Counted from the first letter of the stretch, positions 18,037 through 27,898 are shown. The stretch: DNA of 64,000 bases from RPQJ01 sp963823535 (GCA_963823535.1 CAWGLZ010000003.1:124001-188000); one strand, 5' to 3'. Numbers and translations: made by a program. Notes: generated by a model not told the origin, from the sequence alone.

Positions 18037-18483
18037 TCACTCGGTCGAAACGGGGGCGGACTCGCGATGCAGGGCGGCGTCCAGCGTGTGCCAGCACAGG
18101 CTCGCGCATTTCACCCGGGCGGGGAACTCGCGCACGCCCGACAGCGCGGCGAGCTTGCCGAGCGCCGCGGGATCCACGGCCGCGTCGTCGCGGGTCAGCA
18201 GTTGGTGCATCGAGGCGAAGAGCCGTTCGGCCTCGGGAACCGTGCGTCCCTTGACGCTCTCGGTCAGCAGCGAGGCGGAGGCGACTGAGATCGCACAACC
18301 GCTGCCCTGGAAGGACACGTCCTCGATCCGGTCCCCGTCGAGTTTCACGTACAGGGTCAGCCGGTCGCCACACAGCGGGTTGAACCCCTCCGCGTGCCGG
18401 TGCGCGTCCGGCATCGGCCGGAAGTTCCGCGGGTTGCGGTTGTGGTCGACGATCACGTCGCGATAGAGGTCCTTGAGGTCCAT
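18037..18483 (-). CDS. sufU: SufU-type scaffold / sulfur-transfer protein
   Basis: A 148-residue U-type protein that accepts sulfur from SufS (zinc-dependent sulfurtransferase in Bacillus) or acts as an Fe-S scaffold. The start reads MDLKDLYRDVIVDHNRNPRN, the family signature, followed by LCGDRLTLYV, QGSGCAIS and KCASLCWHTL; these contain the three conserved Cys and the Asp used to bind zinc or a cluster. The insertion between the second and third Cys is of SufU rather than IscU type. It overlaps the sufS stop by one base. Presence of SufU and absence of SufE or SufA in the operon is notable for a gammaproteobacterium. Confidence 0.92.
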   Translation of the reverse strand: MDLKDLYRDVIVDHNRNPRNFRPMPDAHRHAEGFNPLCGDRLTLYVKLDGDRIEDVSFQGSGCAISVASASLLTESVKGRTVPEAERLFASMHQLLTRDDAAVDPAALGKLAALSGVREFPARVKCASLCWHTLDAALHRESAPVSTE

Positions 18484-19748
18484 CAGCCGAGCATCTCCCG
18501 CGCGAACTGGACGGCGCCGACGAGGCGGTCGACCTCGGCGCGCGTGTTGTAGAAGGCGAACGACGCGCGCGCCGTGGCCGGCACCCCGTAGAACTCCATG
18601 ACCGGCATCGCGCAGTGATGGCCGGTGCGGATGGCCACGCCCTCGTGATCGAGGATGGTGCCGAGGTCGTGCGGGTGTACGCCGTCGACGGTGAACGACA
18701 CCACCGCTGCCTTTTCCGGCGCCGTGCCGACGATGGCAAGTCCGGGGATCCGGGTGAGTCGCTCGGTGGCGTACTCGAGCAACTCGTGCTCGAGCGCAGC
18801 GATCGTCTCGAGCCCGATGGATTGCAGGTAGTCCACGGCGGCACCGAGCCCGACCGCGCCGGCGATGTGGGGCGTACCCGCCTCGAACTTGTAGGGCAGG
18901 TCGCTGTAGATCGTGCGCTCGAAGCTCACCGCCAGGATCATGTCCCCGCCGCCCTGCCAGGGCGGCATCGCCGCGAGCAGCGATTCGCGGCCATACAGCA
19001 CGCCAATGCCGGTCGGCCCGCACATCTTGTGGCCCGAGAAGCAATAGAAGTCGCAGTCGAGCGCCTGCACGTCCACGGCCAGGTGCGGCACTGCCTGGGC
19101 ACCGTCGAGCAGGACCGGAATGCCGTGCCGCCGGGCCTCGCGGACGAACTGCTCCACGGGAACGACCGTGCCGAGCGCGTTCGAGACGTGCGCGAGTGCC
19201 AGCAGGCGCGTGCGGTCGGAAAGCAGCCCGCGGAAGGCCTCGAAATCCACCTCGCCGCGGGGGGTGATCGGGATGACGCGCAGGACGGCGCCCGTCTGCT
19301 CGCAGAGCATCTGCCAGGGCACGATGTTCGCGTGGTGCTCGAGCCACGAGACGACGATCTCGTCGCCGGGCTGCAGGCGTGGGCGCCCGTAGCTCTGGGC
19401 CACGAGGTTGATGGCCTCGGTCGTGCCGCGCACGAACACGATCTCGCGGGTCGAGCGGGCGTTCACGAATCGCCGCACCGTCTCCCGCGCTCCCTCGAAG
19501 AGGTCGGTGGCCTCCTGGCTCAGGCGATGCACGCCGCGGTGCACGTTGGCGTGCGTGGTCTCGTAGTAGCGCGAGATCGCGTCGATCACCGACCGTGGGC
19601 GCTGGCTGGAGGCGGCATTGTCGAGATAGCACAGGGGCTTGCCGTTCACCTCCCGGGCGAGCACGGGGAACTCGCGCCGCACGGCCTCGACGTCGAACGC
19701 CCGCTCCGCTCCTTGCGCCTGTACGGCCGGTGCCGGCGCCGCGCTCAT
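18483..19748 (-). CDS. sufS: Cysteine desulfurase SufS
   Basis: PLP-dependent group II cysteine desulfurase that supplies sulfur to the Suf system. The 421-residue protein has the conserved CYLDNAASSQRP start, the PLP lysine 241 in CFSGHKM, and the catalytic Cys379 in RTGHHCAMP, all at expected spacing. The real start overlaps the sufD stop by four bases (ATGA); the open frame beyond it lies inside sufD. Length matches the family (about 406-420). Confidence 0.97.
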   Translation of the reverse strand: MSAAPAPAVQAQGAERAFDVEAVRREFPVLAREVNGKPLCYLDNAASSQRPRSVIDAISRYYETTHANVHRGVHRLSQEATDLFEGARETVRRFVNARSTREIVFVRGTTEAINLVAQSYGRPRLQPGDEIVVSWLEHHANIVPWQMLCEQTGAVLRVIPITPRGEVDFEAFRGLLSDRTRLLALAHVSNALGTVVPVEQFVREARRHGIPVLLDGAQAVPHLAVDVQALDCDFYCFSGHKMCGPTGIGVLYGRESLLAAMPPWQGGGDMILAVSFERTIYSDLPYKFEAGTPHIAGAVGLGAAVDYLQSIGLETIAALEHELLEYATERLTRIPGLAIVGTAPEKAAVVSFTVDGVHPHDLGTILDHEGVAIRTGHHCAMPVMEFYGVPATARASFAFYNTRAEVDRLVGAVQFAREMLG

Positions 19749-21036
19749 TCCGTCACCTCGACCAGGCGCGCGAGACGACCGTCGAGCAGGTCGTGCACGA
19801 TGGTTGCGAACGGTTCGTGATCCATGCGCGACAGCACGGCCCCGGCGAAGGCACGGGTGAGTGCGGCGCGTGCCTCGGACGCGTTCAGCCCGCGCGAGCG
19901 CAGGTAGAAGAGGGCAGCCGGGTCGAGCCGGCCGGTCGTGGCACCGTGGCTGCACTTGACGTCGTCGGCGTAGATTTCGAGCTCGGGCTTGGTGTCGATT
20001 TCCGCGCTGGCGCTGAGCAGGAGGTTGCGGCTCGTTTGTCGCGCCTGCGACTGCTGCGCACCCTCGTGCACGACGGACTTGCCATTGAAGACGCCCCGCC
20101 CGCGTCCGGCAGCGATGCCGCGATAATCCTGCAGGCTGCGGGTGCCGACCGCGAGATGATCGACGTGCACGTGGGTGTCGAAGTGGCGCGCGTCGTCCGC
20201 CAGGAACAGGCCGGTGAGTTCCGCAGCGGCCCCGGGTGCCGCGAGCCGCACATTGAGATCGATCCGGCCAAGGCCGGCGCCCAGTTGTGCATCGTGCATC
20301 ACGAACCGGCCACGCTGCGCGACGGTTGCCTCAACCCGCTCGAGGTGGAAGCAGCGCTCGCCCTGTGCCAGCAGTCGATAGAGGTGCAAGGTGGCGTCGG
20401 CCCCGACCTCGACCTCCACGAAGGCATTCACCAGCCGCTCCGTGCCGGAATCGCTCGCATGGCGAATGATGATGCGCGCATCGCTGCCCGCGCCCGAGCG
20501 GACGAGGATGCGCGGGTGGCTCATCCCGGGTTCGTCGCCGGTCGCCATGACGGTGATCTCGATCGGCCCGGGCTGCGCCCCGGCGTCCACGTCCACGACC
20601 AGCACGTCGGGACTCAGTGCCGCATTCAGGGCCGCAAAGCCTTCCGTGCCGCCACCGGGCGGGACGCGGAGCAGGGCGCCGAGGGACTCGCCGTCGCGGT
20701 GAGTCTGCTCGAGAGATCGCAGTCGCAGGCCGCCCGGTGCGGTGCCCGGCGCGCACAGGTCCCAGCGCGGCAGGCCATCGACCACGGGCAGGCGGAACGG
20801 CGCCAGCGGTGCCGGCAGTTCGACTGCAGGCGTGGAACGCGCCGGCGAGCGAAAGCGCCGCGACTGGAGCCTGCGCAGGTTCGTGTATTTCCATGCCTCG
20901 TCGCGGGGCGCGGGAAACCCGAGCTCGGCGAAGCGCGCGAACGCCGCGGTGCGCTGCGGCTCCGCGAACGTCTGGCCGGTCTGCTGCGCCTCGAAGGCCT
21001 CGCGATATTGAGCGAGAGGCTCCGCCACGACCGCGC

Positions 21037-21040
<4 letters not shown>
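19745..21040 (-). CDS. sufD: Fe-S assembly protein SufD
   Basis: Partner of SufB and SufC in the SufBC2D scaffold. The 431-residue protein has the SufB/D core of right-handed beta-helix strands in its middle and the C-terminal signature around KCSHGATTGRLDPAALFYLRSRG (split over residues about 345-370), including the SHG motif and the helix that docks to SufC. The N-terminus contains DEAWKYTNLRRL, typical of SufD. It overlaps both sufC and sufS by four bases, so the operon is tightly coupled. Confidence 0.96.
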
Positions 21041-21792
<752 letters not shown>

Positions 21793-21814
21793 GTTGTTTC
21801 TCACTCGCACTCGT

Positions 21815-23260
21815 TCAGCCGACGGCGCCTTCCAGGCTCACCGACAGCAGGTTCTGGGCCTCGACCGCGAATTCCATCGGCAGTTCCTTGAAGACGGCCT
21901 TGCAGAATCCGTTCACGATCATGTTCACCGCGTCTTCCTCGGAGATTCCGCGGCTGCGGCAGTAGAAGAGCTGGTCGTCGGCAATCCTGGAGGTGGTGGC
22001 CTCGTGCTCGACGACGGCACCCGGATTGCGGATCTCCATGTAGGGGAAGGTGTGGGCGCCGCACCTGTCGCCCATCAGCAGCGAGTCGCACTGCGTGTAG
22101 TTGCGGGCGCCGTCGGCCGAGGGGAGGATCTTGACGAGCCCGCGGTAAGTGTTCTGGCCGCGTCCCGCGGAGATACCCTTCGAGACGATCGTCGAGCGCG
22201 TGTTGCGCCCGATGTGGATCATCTTGGTGCCGGTATCCGCCTGCTGGAAGTGGTTGGCGAGCGCCACGGAATAGAACTCGCCCACGGAGTTCTCGCCCGT
22301 CAACACGCAGCTCGGGTACTTCCAGGTGATCGCGGAGCCGGTCTCGACCTGTGTCCAGCTGATGTGCGAATTCGCCCCGCGGCATTCGCCGCGCTTGGTC
22401 ACGAAATTGTAGATCCCGCCGCGGCCTTCCTCGTCGCCCGGGTACCAGTTCTGGACGGTGGAGTACTTGATGTCCGCATCCGCGAGCGCCACGAGCTCGA
22501 CCACCGCCGCGTGCAGCTGGTTCTCGTCGCGCATCGGGGCCGTGCAGCCCTCGAGGTAGCTGACGTGGCTGCCCTCGTCGGCGACGATCAGCGTGCGCTC
22601 GAACTGCCCGGTATTGGCCGCGTTGATGCGGAAATACGTCGAAAGCTCCATCGGGCAGCGCACGCCCTTCGGGACGTAGACGAACGAACCGTCGGAGAAC
22701 ACCGCGGAGTTGAGTGTGGCGAAGTAGTTGTCGGTGTAGGGGACGACGCTGCCGAGGTACTGCTCGATGAGCGCCGGATGATCCCGAACCGCATCGGAGA
22801 ACGGGCAGAAGATCACGCCGACCCTGGCGAGCTTCTCCTTGAACGTGGTCGCGACCGATACGCTGTCGAACACTGCGTCCACGGCGACGCCCGCGAGCCG
22901 CGCCCGCTCGTGGAGGGGCACGCCGAGCTTCTCGTAGGTCGCGAGCAGCTTGGGGTCCACCTCATCGAGGCTCTTCGGGCCGTCTTTCTTCTTCGGCGCC
23001 GAATAGTAAGAGATGGACTGGTAGTCGATCGGCGCGATGCGCAGGTGTGCCCAGTCGGGCTCCCGCATCGTGAGCCAGTGGCGGAACGCCCTGAGGCGCC
23101 AGTCGAGCATGAACTGCGGCTCGCCCTTCTTGCGGGAGATGAGCCGGACGACGTCCTCGTCCAGCCCCGGTGGCACGGTGTCGGATTCGATGTCCGTCAC
23201 GAAGCCATGGCGGTACTTCTGGGCGATGAGGGCGTCGAGATCGTGGGTACTGCTGGACAT
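21815..23260 (-). CDS. sufB: Fe-S scaffold protein SufB
   Basis: Core scaffold on which the cluster is assembled. The 481-residue protein carries the SufB signatures SYYSAPKKK, ANTGQFERTLIVADEGS, the conserved Cys in YLEGCTAP and the C-terminal RSRGISEEDAVNMIV. Length is typical (about 480-495). GAGGAA lies upstream of ATG 23260. sufC follows after 22 bases. sufR is 11 bases upstream, so sufR is the promoter-proximal gene. Confidence 0.97.
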   Translation of the reverse strand: MSSSTHDLDALIAQKYRHGFVTDIESDTVPPGLDEDVVRLISRKKGEPQFMLDWRLRAFRHWLTMREPDWAHLRIAPIDYQSISYYSAPKKKDGPKSLDEVDPKLLATYEKLGVPLHERARLAGVAVDAVFDSVSVATTFKEKLARVGVIFCPFSDAVRDHPALIEQYLGSVVPYTDNYFATLNSAVFSDGSFVYVPKGVRCPMELSTYFRINAANTGQFERTLIVADEGSHVSYLEGCTAPMRDENQLHAAVVELVALADADIKYSTVQNWYPGDEEGRGGIYNFVTKRGECRGANSHISWTQVETGSAITWKYPSCVLTGENSVGEFYSVALANHFQQADTGTKMIHIGRNTRSTIVSKGISAGRGQNTYRGLVKILPSADGARNYTQCDSLLMGDRCGAHTFPYMEIRNPGAVVEHEATTSRIADDQLFYCRSRGISEEDAVNMIVNGFCKAVFKELPMEFAVEAQNLLSVSLEGAVG

Positions 23261-23271
23261 GGGTGGATTCC

Positions 23272-23751
23272 TCAGAGCCTGCCGCCGGGACGACCGGCGA
23301 CGGCCGGTCGGACCACGCCAGACAACCCGGGCCGCCAGGTCGCGACCGCTTCCTGGCCGCTCAGTTGCGCGAGAGAGATCTCCTCGAGCGAACGCCGGAT
23401 GGCGGCATTGACGCGCTGCCAGGCGCCGCCGGTGCTGCACACCGTCTCGAGATCGCAGGCGCTGTGGCTCCCGCTGCACTCGGTAATCGCCACGGGCCCC
23501 TCGATGGCGTCGATGATCTCGGCGGCTGTGATCCTCGACGCGGCGCGGGCCAGCTGGTAGCCACCCTGGGCGCCACGTGCGGACGTGACGAGCCCCGCCC
23601 GGTGGAAGCTCTTCAGCAGCTTGCTCACGGTGGGGAGCCCGAGTCGGGTACGATCGGCCACCGCCGTCGCCGGGAGGCGCCGGTCGGGTCTGGAAGCGAG
23701 GCAGGCGAGGATCACCGTGCCGTAGTCCGTGAGCTTGCTGATTCGCAACAT
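23272..23751 (-). CDS. Rrf2-family Suf regulator (SufR/IscR-like)
   Basis: A 159-residue Rrf2 transcription factor heading the suf operon. The N-terminal winged helix (MLRISKLTDYGTVILACLAS...) is followed by the three-Cys cluster-binding loop ECSGSHSACDLETVC (Cys spacing x6 and x5, close to the IscR arrangement). The C-terminus is Arg/Gly/Pro rich. In gammaproteobacteria such proteins are annotated as SUF system Fe-S cluster assembly regulator, sensing cluster status and repressing suf when clusters are plentiful. GAAGGAG precedes the ATG, and an inverted repeat that could be its operator lies 21-35 bases upstream of the start. Confidence 0.93.
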   Translation of the reverse strand: MLRISKLTDYGTVILACLASRPDRRLPATAVADRTRLGLPTVSKLLKSFHRAGLVTSARGAQGGYQLARAASRITAAEIIDAIEGPVAITECSGSHSACDLETVCSTGGAWQRVNAAIRRSLEEISLAQLSGQEAVATWRPGLSGVVRPAVAGRPGGRL

Positions 23752-23771
23752 CGGGTCGGCTCCTTCAATTG

Positions 23772-23786
23772 GGACAATTTTAGTCC
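23772..23786 (-). promoter_or_regulatory. Candidate Rrf2-family operator of the suf operon
   Basis: GGACTAAAATTGTCC on the minus strand is an inverted repeat (GGAC-N7-GTCC) within an AT-rich patch, resembling IscR type-1 sites (GACTRWWWYAGTC-like). It lies between the divergent sufR and mlaF genes, close to the sufR start, where an autorepressor would bind. Binding is inferred, not shown. Confidence 0.6.
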
Positions 23787-23844
23787 TATTCGTTTCGTGA
23801 CGCAAAGCGACGCTTGTGCAGGTCGTGCCACCCGCCCGACCTGC

Positions 23845-23850
23845 TAGAAT
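23845..23850 (+). promoter_or_regulatory. Candidate -10 element (TAGAAT) for the mla operon
   Basis: GCTAGAATTTCGCG fits the TAGAAT plus GC-rich start pattern seen before other genes. It implies a leader of about 100 bases before the mlaF start chosen here. Confidence 0.5.
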
Positions 23851-23959
23851 TTCGCGACAGCAGGCATTCGCGGAGCGAGCCCGGCTGATCGGACTCGCGC
23901 AGCTCGGCAGAGACGAGCCCGCGCGCGAGGCGGCTTCGAGCATTACGCGCGGATACAAC

Positions 23960-24814
23960 GTGAACCACCAGCACGGGGGCGCAGCCGGCGGCAAGCCGGA
24001 GGCGTCACCTGACAATGTTGCGGAACTGCACGGCGTCGATTACTCGATCGACGGCAAGCAGGTCTTCCGGGGGCTCGACATCGAGATCCGCCGCGGGGAA
24101 GTCACGGCCATCATGGGGCCGAGCGGCACCGGCAAGACGACCCTGCTGCGACTCATCACCGGACAGCTGCGCCCCGACACCGGCCGGGTCCTCGTGGACG
24201 GCACGGACGTCGCGGGCCTCGGACTGCGCGAGGTCTACGCCCTGCGCCGGAAGATGGGAATGCTGTTCCAGAACGGCGCCCTGCTCACGGACCTCGACGT
24301 CTTCGAGAACGTCGCCTTTCCGCTCCGCGAGCATGCGCGCCTGCCGGAGCGACTGGTGCGCAACCTGGTCCTGACGAAGCTGCACGCGGTCGGCCTGCGC
24401 GGGGCGGCGGAACTCAGGCCGCAGCAGCTGTCCGGCGGCATGGCGCGCCGCGTGGCCCTCGCGCGTGCCATCGTCATGGATCCGGACATCCTGCTGTACG
24501 ACGAGCCCTTTGCCGGGCTCGACCCGATCTCGATGGGCGTCGTGCTGCGCCTCATCCGATCGCTGAACGACGCGCTGGGCATCAGCAGCATCGTCGTGAC
24601 GCACGACGTGCGGGAGATCTCGCAGATCGCCGACGCGAGCTACATCCTGTCCGGCGGCCAGGTGGTGGCCCGCGGGACGCCTGCGGAGCTGCGCGACCAT
24701 CCCTCGCCGATCGTGCACCAGTTCATGGAGGGGCTCGCGGACGGCCCGGTGACGTTCCACTATCCCGCCCCCGACTACTGGCAACAGCTGCTCGACCGCG
24801 AGGGCAGCGCATGA
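23960..24814 (+). CDS. mlaF: Phospholipid transport ATPase MlaF
   Basis: Cytoplasmic ATPase of the MlaFEDB inner-membrane complex that moves phospholipids between membranes to keep the outer leaflet asymmetric. The 284-residue protein has Walker A GPSGTGKTT, the Q-loop MLFQNGALLTDLDVFENVAFPLREH (split here, the GALL..DVFENVAFPLRE pattern is MlaF-specific), signature LSGGMARRVALARA, and Walker B LLYDEPFAGLDP. The GTG start at 23960 gives the usual length; no strong Shine-Dalgarno is seen, and an earlier GTG (23816) overlaps the promoter. The stop overlaps the mlaE start by four bases. Confidence 0.94.
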   Translation: MNHQHGGAAGGKPEASPDNVAELHGVDYSIDGKQVFRGLDIEIRRGEVTAIMGPSGTGKTTLLRLITGQLRPDTGRVLVDGTDVAGLGLREVYALRRKMGMLFQNGALLTDLDVFENVAFPLREHARLPERLVRNLVLTKLHAVGLRGAAELRPQQLSGGMARRVALARAIVMDPDILLYDEPFAGLDPISMGVVLRLIRSLNDALGISSIVVTHDVREISQIADASYILSGGQVVARGTPAELRDHPSPIVHQFMEGLADGPVTFHYPAPDYWQQLLDREGSA

Positions 24815-25581
24815 GCGGCCTGCTGCGTGAGATGATCGAGAGCCTGCGCGAATTCCTCGAGCGCCTCGGGAGCATGACGCGCTTCTTCGGGCAGGTGCTG
24901 TGGCTTTCGCCGGCGACGTTCATGCGCTTCCGGCTCGTCGTCGAACAGGTCTACAACACCGGTGCCCTGTCGCTGGTCATCATCATGACCTGCGGCCTGT
25001 TCGTCGGGATGGTGCTCGGTCTGCAGGGCCACGACCTGCTGCAGCGTTTCGGCTCGGAGGACGCGCTCGGGACCGGTGCCGCGCTGTCGCTGCTGAAGGA
25101 ACTCGGCCCCGTCGTCACGGCGCTGCTCTTCGCGGGACGCGCCGGCACGGCGCTGGCCTCCGAACTCGGCCTGATGCGTGCCACCGACCAGATCTCGGCG
25201 ATGGAGGTCATGGCAGTGGATCCGATGCGGCGCGTCGTCGTGCCGCGGTTCCTCGGCGGCGTGATCGCCATGCCGCTGCTGACGGCGATCTTCATCGCCG
25301 TGGCGCTTTACGGCGTGCAGCTCGTCGGGGTGCAGTTCCTCGGCGTGGACCAGGGGCAGTTCTGGTCGCAGATGCGCGGTGCCGTTGAACTCGACGACAT
25401 CCGCGAGGGTCTCATCAAGGGCGTCGCGTTCGGGATCGCCTGCAGCCTGATCGCGGTGTTCGAGGGATACAATGCGCAGCCGACCGCCGAGGGCGTAGGA
25501 CGCGCCACGACCCGGACCGTCGTCATCTCCGCCGTGGTGACGCTGGTCCTCGACTATATCCTGACGGCAATCATGCTCTGA
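24811..25581 (+). CDS. mlaE: Phospholipid transport permease MlaE
   Basis: Permease subunit of the Mla ABC complex (256 residues, typical length). It shows several hydrophobic membrane helices and conserved family stretches such as LGLQGHDLLQRFG, LGPVVTALLFAGRAGTALASELG and VEGVGRATTRTVV-like near the C-terminus (AEGVGRATTRTVV). The ATG overlaps the mlaF stop. MlaD follows after 12 bases. Confidence 0.96.
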   Translation: MSGLLREMIESLREFLERLGSMTRFFGQVLWLSPATFMRFRLVVEQVYNTGALSLVIIMTCGLFVGMVLGLQGHDLLQRFGSEDALGTGAALSLLKELGPVVTALLFAGRAGTALASELGLMRATDQISAMEVMAVDPMRRVVVPRFLGGVIAMPLLTAIFIAVALYGVQLVGVQFLGVDQGQFWSQMRGAVELDDIREGLIKGVAFGIACSLIAVFEGYNAQPTAEGVGRATTRTVVISAVVTLVLDYILTAIML

Positions 25582-25593
25582 CCCGAGGCGACC

Positions 25594-26094
25594 ATGCGAC
25601 AGTCCCGCGCCATTGATGTTTCCACCGGCCTGTTCGTGCTGCTCGGCTTCGCCGCCATCCTGTTCCTGGTGACGCAGATCACCAACCGGGAGTTTTCGCT
25701 GGGGGGCAGTGACGCCTACCGCATCGAGGCCCAGTTCGAGAACGTGGGCGGCCTCAAGCCCGGCGCGCCGGTTTCGATGGCGGGCGTCACCATCGGTCGC
25801 GTGGAGTCGATCGGCTACGACATGCAGCTGTTCAAGGCCGTCGTCACCCTGCGGATCGACAGCCGTTACGACGACATTCCGAACGACAGCGACGCGAGCA
25901 TCTTCACGGCCGGCCTGCTCGGCGGCCAGTACATCGGCATCTCCCCGGGGGGATCCGAGGATGCGTTCCGGGACGGAGACCGGGTCGAGTTCGTGCAGGA
26001 CGCGATCGTGCTCGAGAACCTGATCAGCAAGTACCTGTTCAGCCAGGCGTCGAAGCAGGAAGCCGAACCGGCGCCCCAGGACACCACGGAGTAA
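25594..26094 (+). CDS. mlaD: MCE-domain protein MlaD
   Basis: Membrane-anchored MCE protein that forms a hexameric ring on the periplasmic side of the complex and passes lipid to or from MlaC. The 166-residue protein has one N-terminal transmembrane helix (about residues 10-30) followed by the MCE domain, with the motif YRIEAQFENVGGLKPGAPV and GGQYIGISPGG. Length agrees with E. coli MlaD (183) apart from a shorter tail. Confidence 0.96.
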   Translation: MRQSRAIDVSTGLFVLLGFAAILFLVTQITNREFSLGGSDAYRIEAQFENVGGLKPGAPVSMAGVTIGRVESIGYDMQLFKAVVTLRIDSRYDDIPNDSDASIFTAGLLGGQYIGISPGGSEDAFRDGDRVEFVQDAIVLENLISKYLFSQASKQEAEPAPQDTTE

Positions 26095-26104
26095 GCCACA
26101 GACC

Positions 26105-26773
26105 ATGAGTGCCCTCGTCCGTTCGCTCATCCTCCTCGCCGCCGGCGCATTCTCCGCGTTGCCCCTCATGGCGGCTGACGCGCCTGCCACGCCGGGCCTC
26201 GGCCCACAGGAACTCATGGAGAAAGTCTCGCAGGAGTTGCTCCGCGACCTCGACGCAAACCGCAAGGCGCTCGAAGCCGATCCTGCTGGCTTGCACGTGC
26301 TGGTGGACAAGCATCTGTTGCCGTACTTTGATACTGACTACTCCGCACGCCTGGTGCTCGGCAAGCACTGGCGCACGGCAACCGCGGCGCAGCGCGAGCG
26401 GTTCATTAGTGCCTTCGTCGGCTCGCTGATGAGCGACTACGGGGATGCGATTCTCAAGTTCACCGCTGATCGCCTGGTCATCCTTCCGTTCCGGGGCGAT
26501 CCGGCCGCTGACAGCGCCACAGTCCGCACGGAAGTGAAGCGCAGCGACGGTACGCCGGTGCCGGTGAACTACAGCCTGCGGCGGACGCCCGAGGGCTGGA
26601 AGGCCTGGGACGTCACGATCGAGGGGATCTCATACGTCAAGAACTTCCGCACCGATTTCGGGGCGGAAATCGAACAGACCGGGCTCGACGCGGTCATCCA
26701 GCGACTGGAGTCCCAGAACGCCGATCGGCTGAAAGGCGGCGCAGCGGCAGCGCCCGCCGCAAAGGCAGGCTGA
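26105..26773 (+). CDS. mlaC: Periplasmic phospholipid-binding protein MlaC
   Basis: Soluble shuttle between the inner-membrane MlaFEDB complex and the outer-membrane MlaA. The 222-residue protein has a signal peptide (cleavage near residue 23, LMAADAP) and the MlaC/Ttg2D fold with LLPYFDTDYSARLVLGKHW, the conserved FDtxxma-like region, and EGWKAWDVTIEGISYVKNFR. It starts 10 bases after mlaD and ends five bases before mlaB. Confidence 0.96.
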   Translation: MSALVRSLILLAAGAFSALPLMAADAPATPGLGPQELMEKVSQELLRDLDANRKALEADPAGLHVLVDKHLLPYFDTDYSARLVLGKHWRTATAAQRERFISAFVGSLMSDYGDAILKFTADRLVILPFRGDPAADSATVRTEVKRSDGTPVPVNYSLRRTPEGWKAWDVTIEGISYVKNFRTDFGAEIEQTGLDAVIQRLESQNADRLKGGAAAAPAAKAG

Positions 26774-26778
26774 AGAAA

Positions 26779-27081
26779 GTGGCATTCAGCATCGAAGCGG
26801 CCGGGCCAGGGAAGCTCCGGGCCAGCGGAGAGCTGGGTTTCGAAACGGCGGCGGAGGCTTTGCGGGCCGGTCTCCGGCTCATGGCTGGGGGACCCCGCTG
26901 GACGGTGGACCTGTCCGGCGTCACGGCGGGCGACAGTGCGGGCCTCGCCGTCCTGATCGAATGGCTGTCGGCGGCGCATGCGCAGGGCGCGGACCTGTCC
27001 TTCGAGTCGGTGCCCGCCCAGATGCTGGCAATCGCGCGCATTTCCGGCCTCGAGGGCCTGTTGCTCGGTCAATCCGGCTGA
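26779..27081 (+). CDS. mlaB: STAS-domain protein MlaB
   Basis: A 100-residue cytoplasmic STAS protein that binds MlaF and is needed for its activity. The STAS motif VDLSGVTAGDSAGLAVLIEWL, with the conserved D-S before GL, is at residues about 40-60. The start is GTG with GAAGAAA just upstream, five bases after mlaC. Its last 13 bases overlap the end of the convergent mlaA. Confidence 0.92.
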   Translation: MAFSIEAAGPGKLRASGELGFETAAEALRAGLRLMAGGPRWTVDLSGVTAGDSAGLAVLIEWLSAAHAQGADLSFESVPAQMLAIARISGLEGLLLGQSG

Positions 27082-27842
27082 TCCGGCTCGTCGTCGAATT
27101 CTTCTTCCAGCGGATCCTCCAGGGGTTCCTCGGGCGGATTGCCGTCATAGACGAGGAATCGTCGCCGCTGCAGGTAGGCGTCGCGGATGAAGCCGTACGG
27201 GTCGAACGTCCGTTCCAGCGCCGCATCCAGTGGCAGCAGTCGGGCCCGTCGGTCGACGATTCCGAGCGCCAGCGAAAACCACCGCTCGTTGCCGTAGTTG
27301 TACCAGTAGAACGGCTCGAGGAATCGATCGACCACGACCGAGGGCACATCGCGCACGGTCGACGGACCAATCAACGGCAGCATGAGGTAGGGACCGGGCG
27401 GCACGCCCCACCGGCCGAGCGTCTGGCCGAGATCCTCGTCGTAGTGGGGCAGGTTGGCATCCGAGGCCGGATCGAAAAAGCCGCCGATGCCGAGCGTCGT
27501 GTTCATCGCGAAGCGCAGGGTGCTTTGGCCGGCGGGCAGGAGTTTCCCCTGCAGGACCTGGTTCACGATCGTGCCGGGGTAGGCGAGGTTCGTGAAGAAG
27601 TTGCCGACGCTGGTCCGGATCCAGCCCGGCGTGTACTCCTGGTACGCCCGCGCTGTCGGCTTGAGGGCGGCACGGTCCAGCGCATCGTTGAACTCGTACA
27701 CGCCCCGGTTCGCCGGCTCGAACGGATCCGACGGATGCCGGTCGCCGGTCGACGCGCACCCCGAGAGCAGCACCAGTGTGGCTGCCAACAGGTATTCCGG
27801 CACCGTGGGGCGCCGGGCGGCAGCCGTGCGAGCGTGAATCAT
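27069..27842 (-). CDS. mlaA: Outer-membrane phospholipid-removal lipoprotein MlaA (VacJ)
   Basis: Lipoprotein that extracts mislocalised phospholipid from the outer leaflet of the outer membrane. The 257-residue protein has a lipobox LLSGC (Cys29), then the MlaA fold with SDPFEPANRGVYEFNDALDR, GVPPGPYLMLPLIGPS and the RDAYLQRRRF region. The C-terminal 25 residues form an acidic Glu/Asp/Pro tail. GGAGG precedes the ATG and TAGAAT at 27885-27880 may be its -10 element. It converges on mlaB with a 13-base overlap, so all six Mla proteins are encoded at one locus. Confidence 0.95.
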   Translation of the reverse strand: MIHARTAAARRPTVPEYLLAATLVLLSGCASTGDRHPSDPFEPANRGVYEFNDALDRAALKPTARAYQEYTPGWIRTSVGNFFTNLAYPGTIVNQVLQGKLLPAGQSTLRFAMNTTLGIGGFFDPASDANLPHYDEDLGQTLGRWGVPPGPYLMLPLIGPSTVRDVPSVVVDRFLEPFYWYNYGNERWFSLALGIVDRRARLLPLDAALERTFDPYGFIRDAYLQRRRFLVYDGNPPEEPLEDPLEEEFDDEPDQPD

Positions 27843-27879
27843 CCGGACCTCCAGGACCGCGCGGGCGCGGCGGCCCGGG

Positions 27880-27885
27880 ATTCTA
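27880..27885 (-). promoter_or_regulatory. Candidate -10 element (TAGAAT) for mlaA
   Basis: TAGAAT followed by CCCGGG on the minus strand, between the bepA stop and the mlaA start. It would give mlaA its own promoter besides read-through from bepA. Confidence 0.5.
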
Positions 27886-27898
27886 CCGTGATGGTGTC

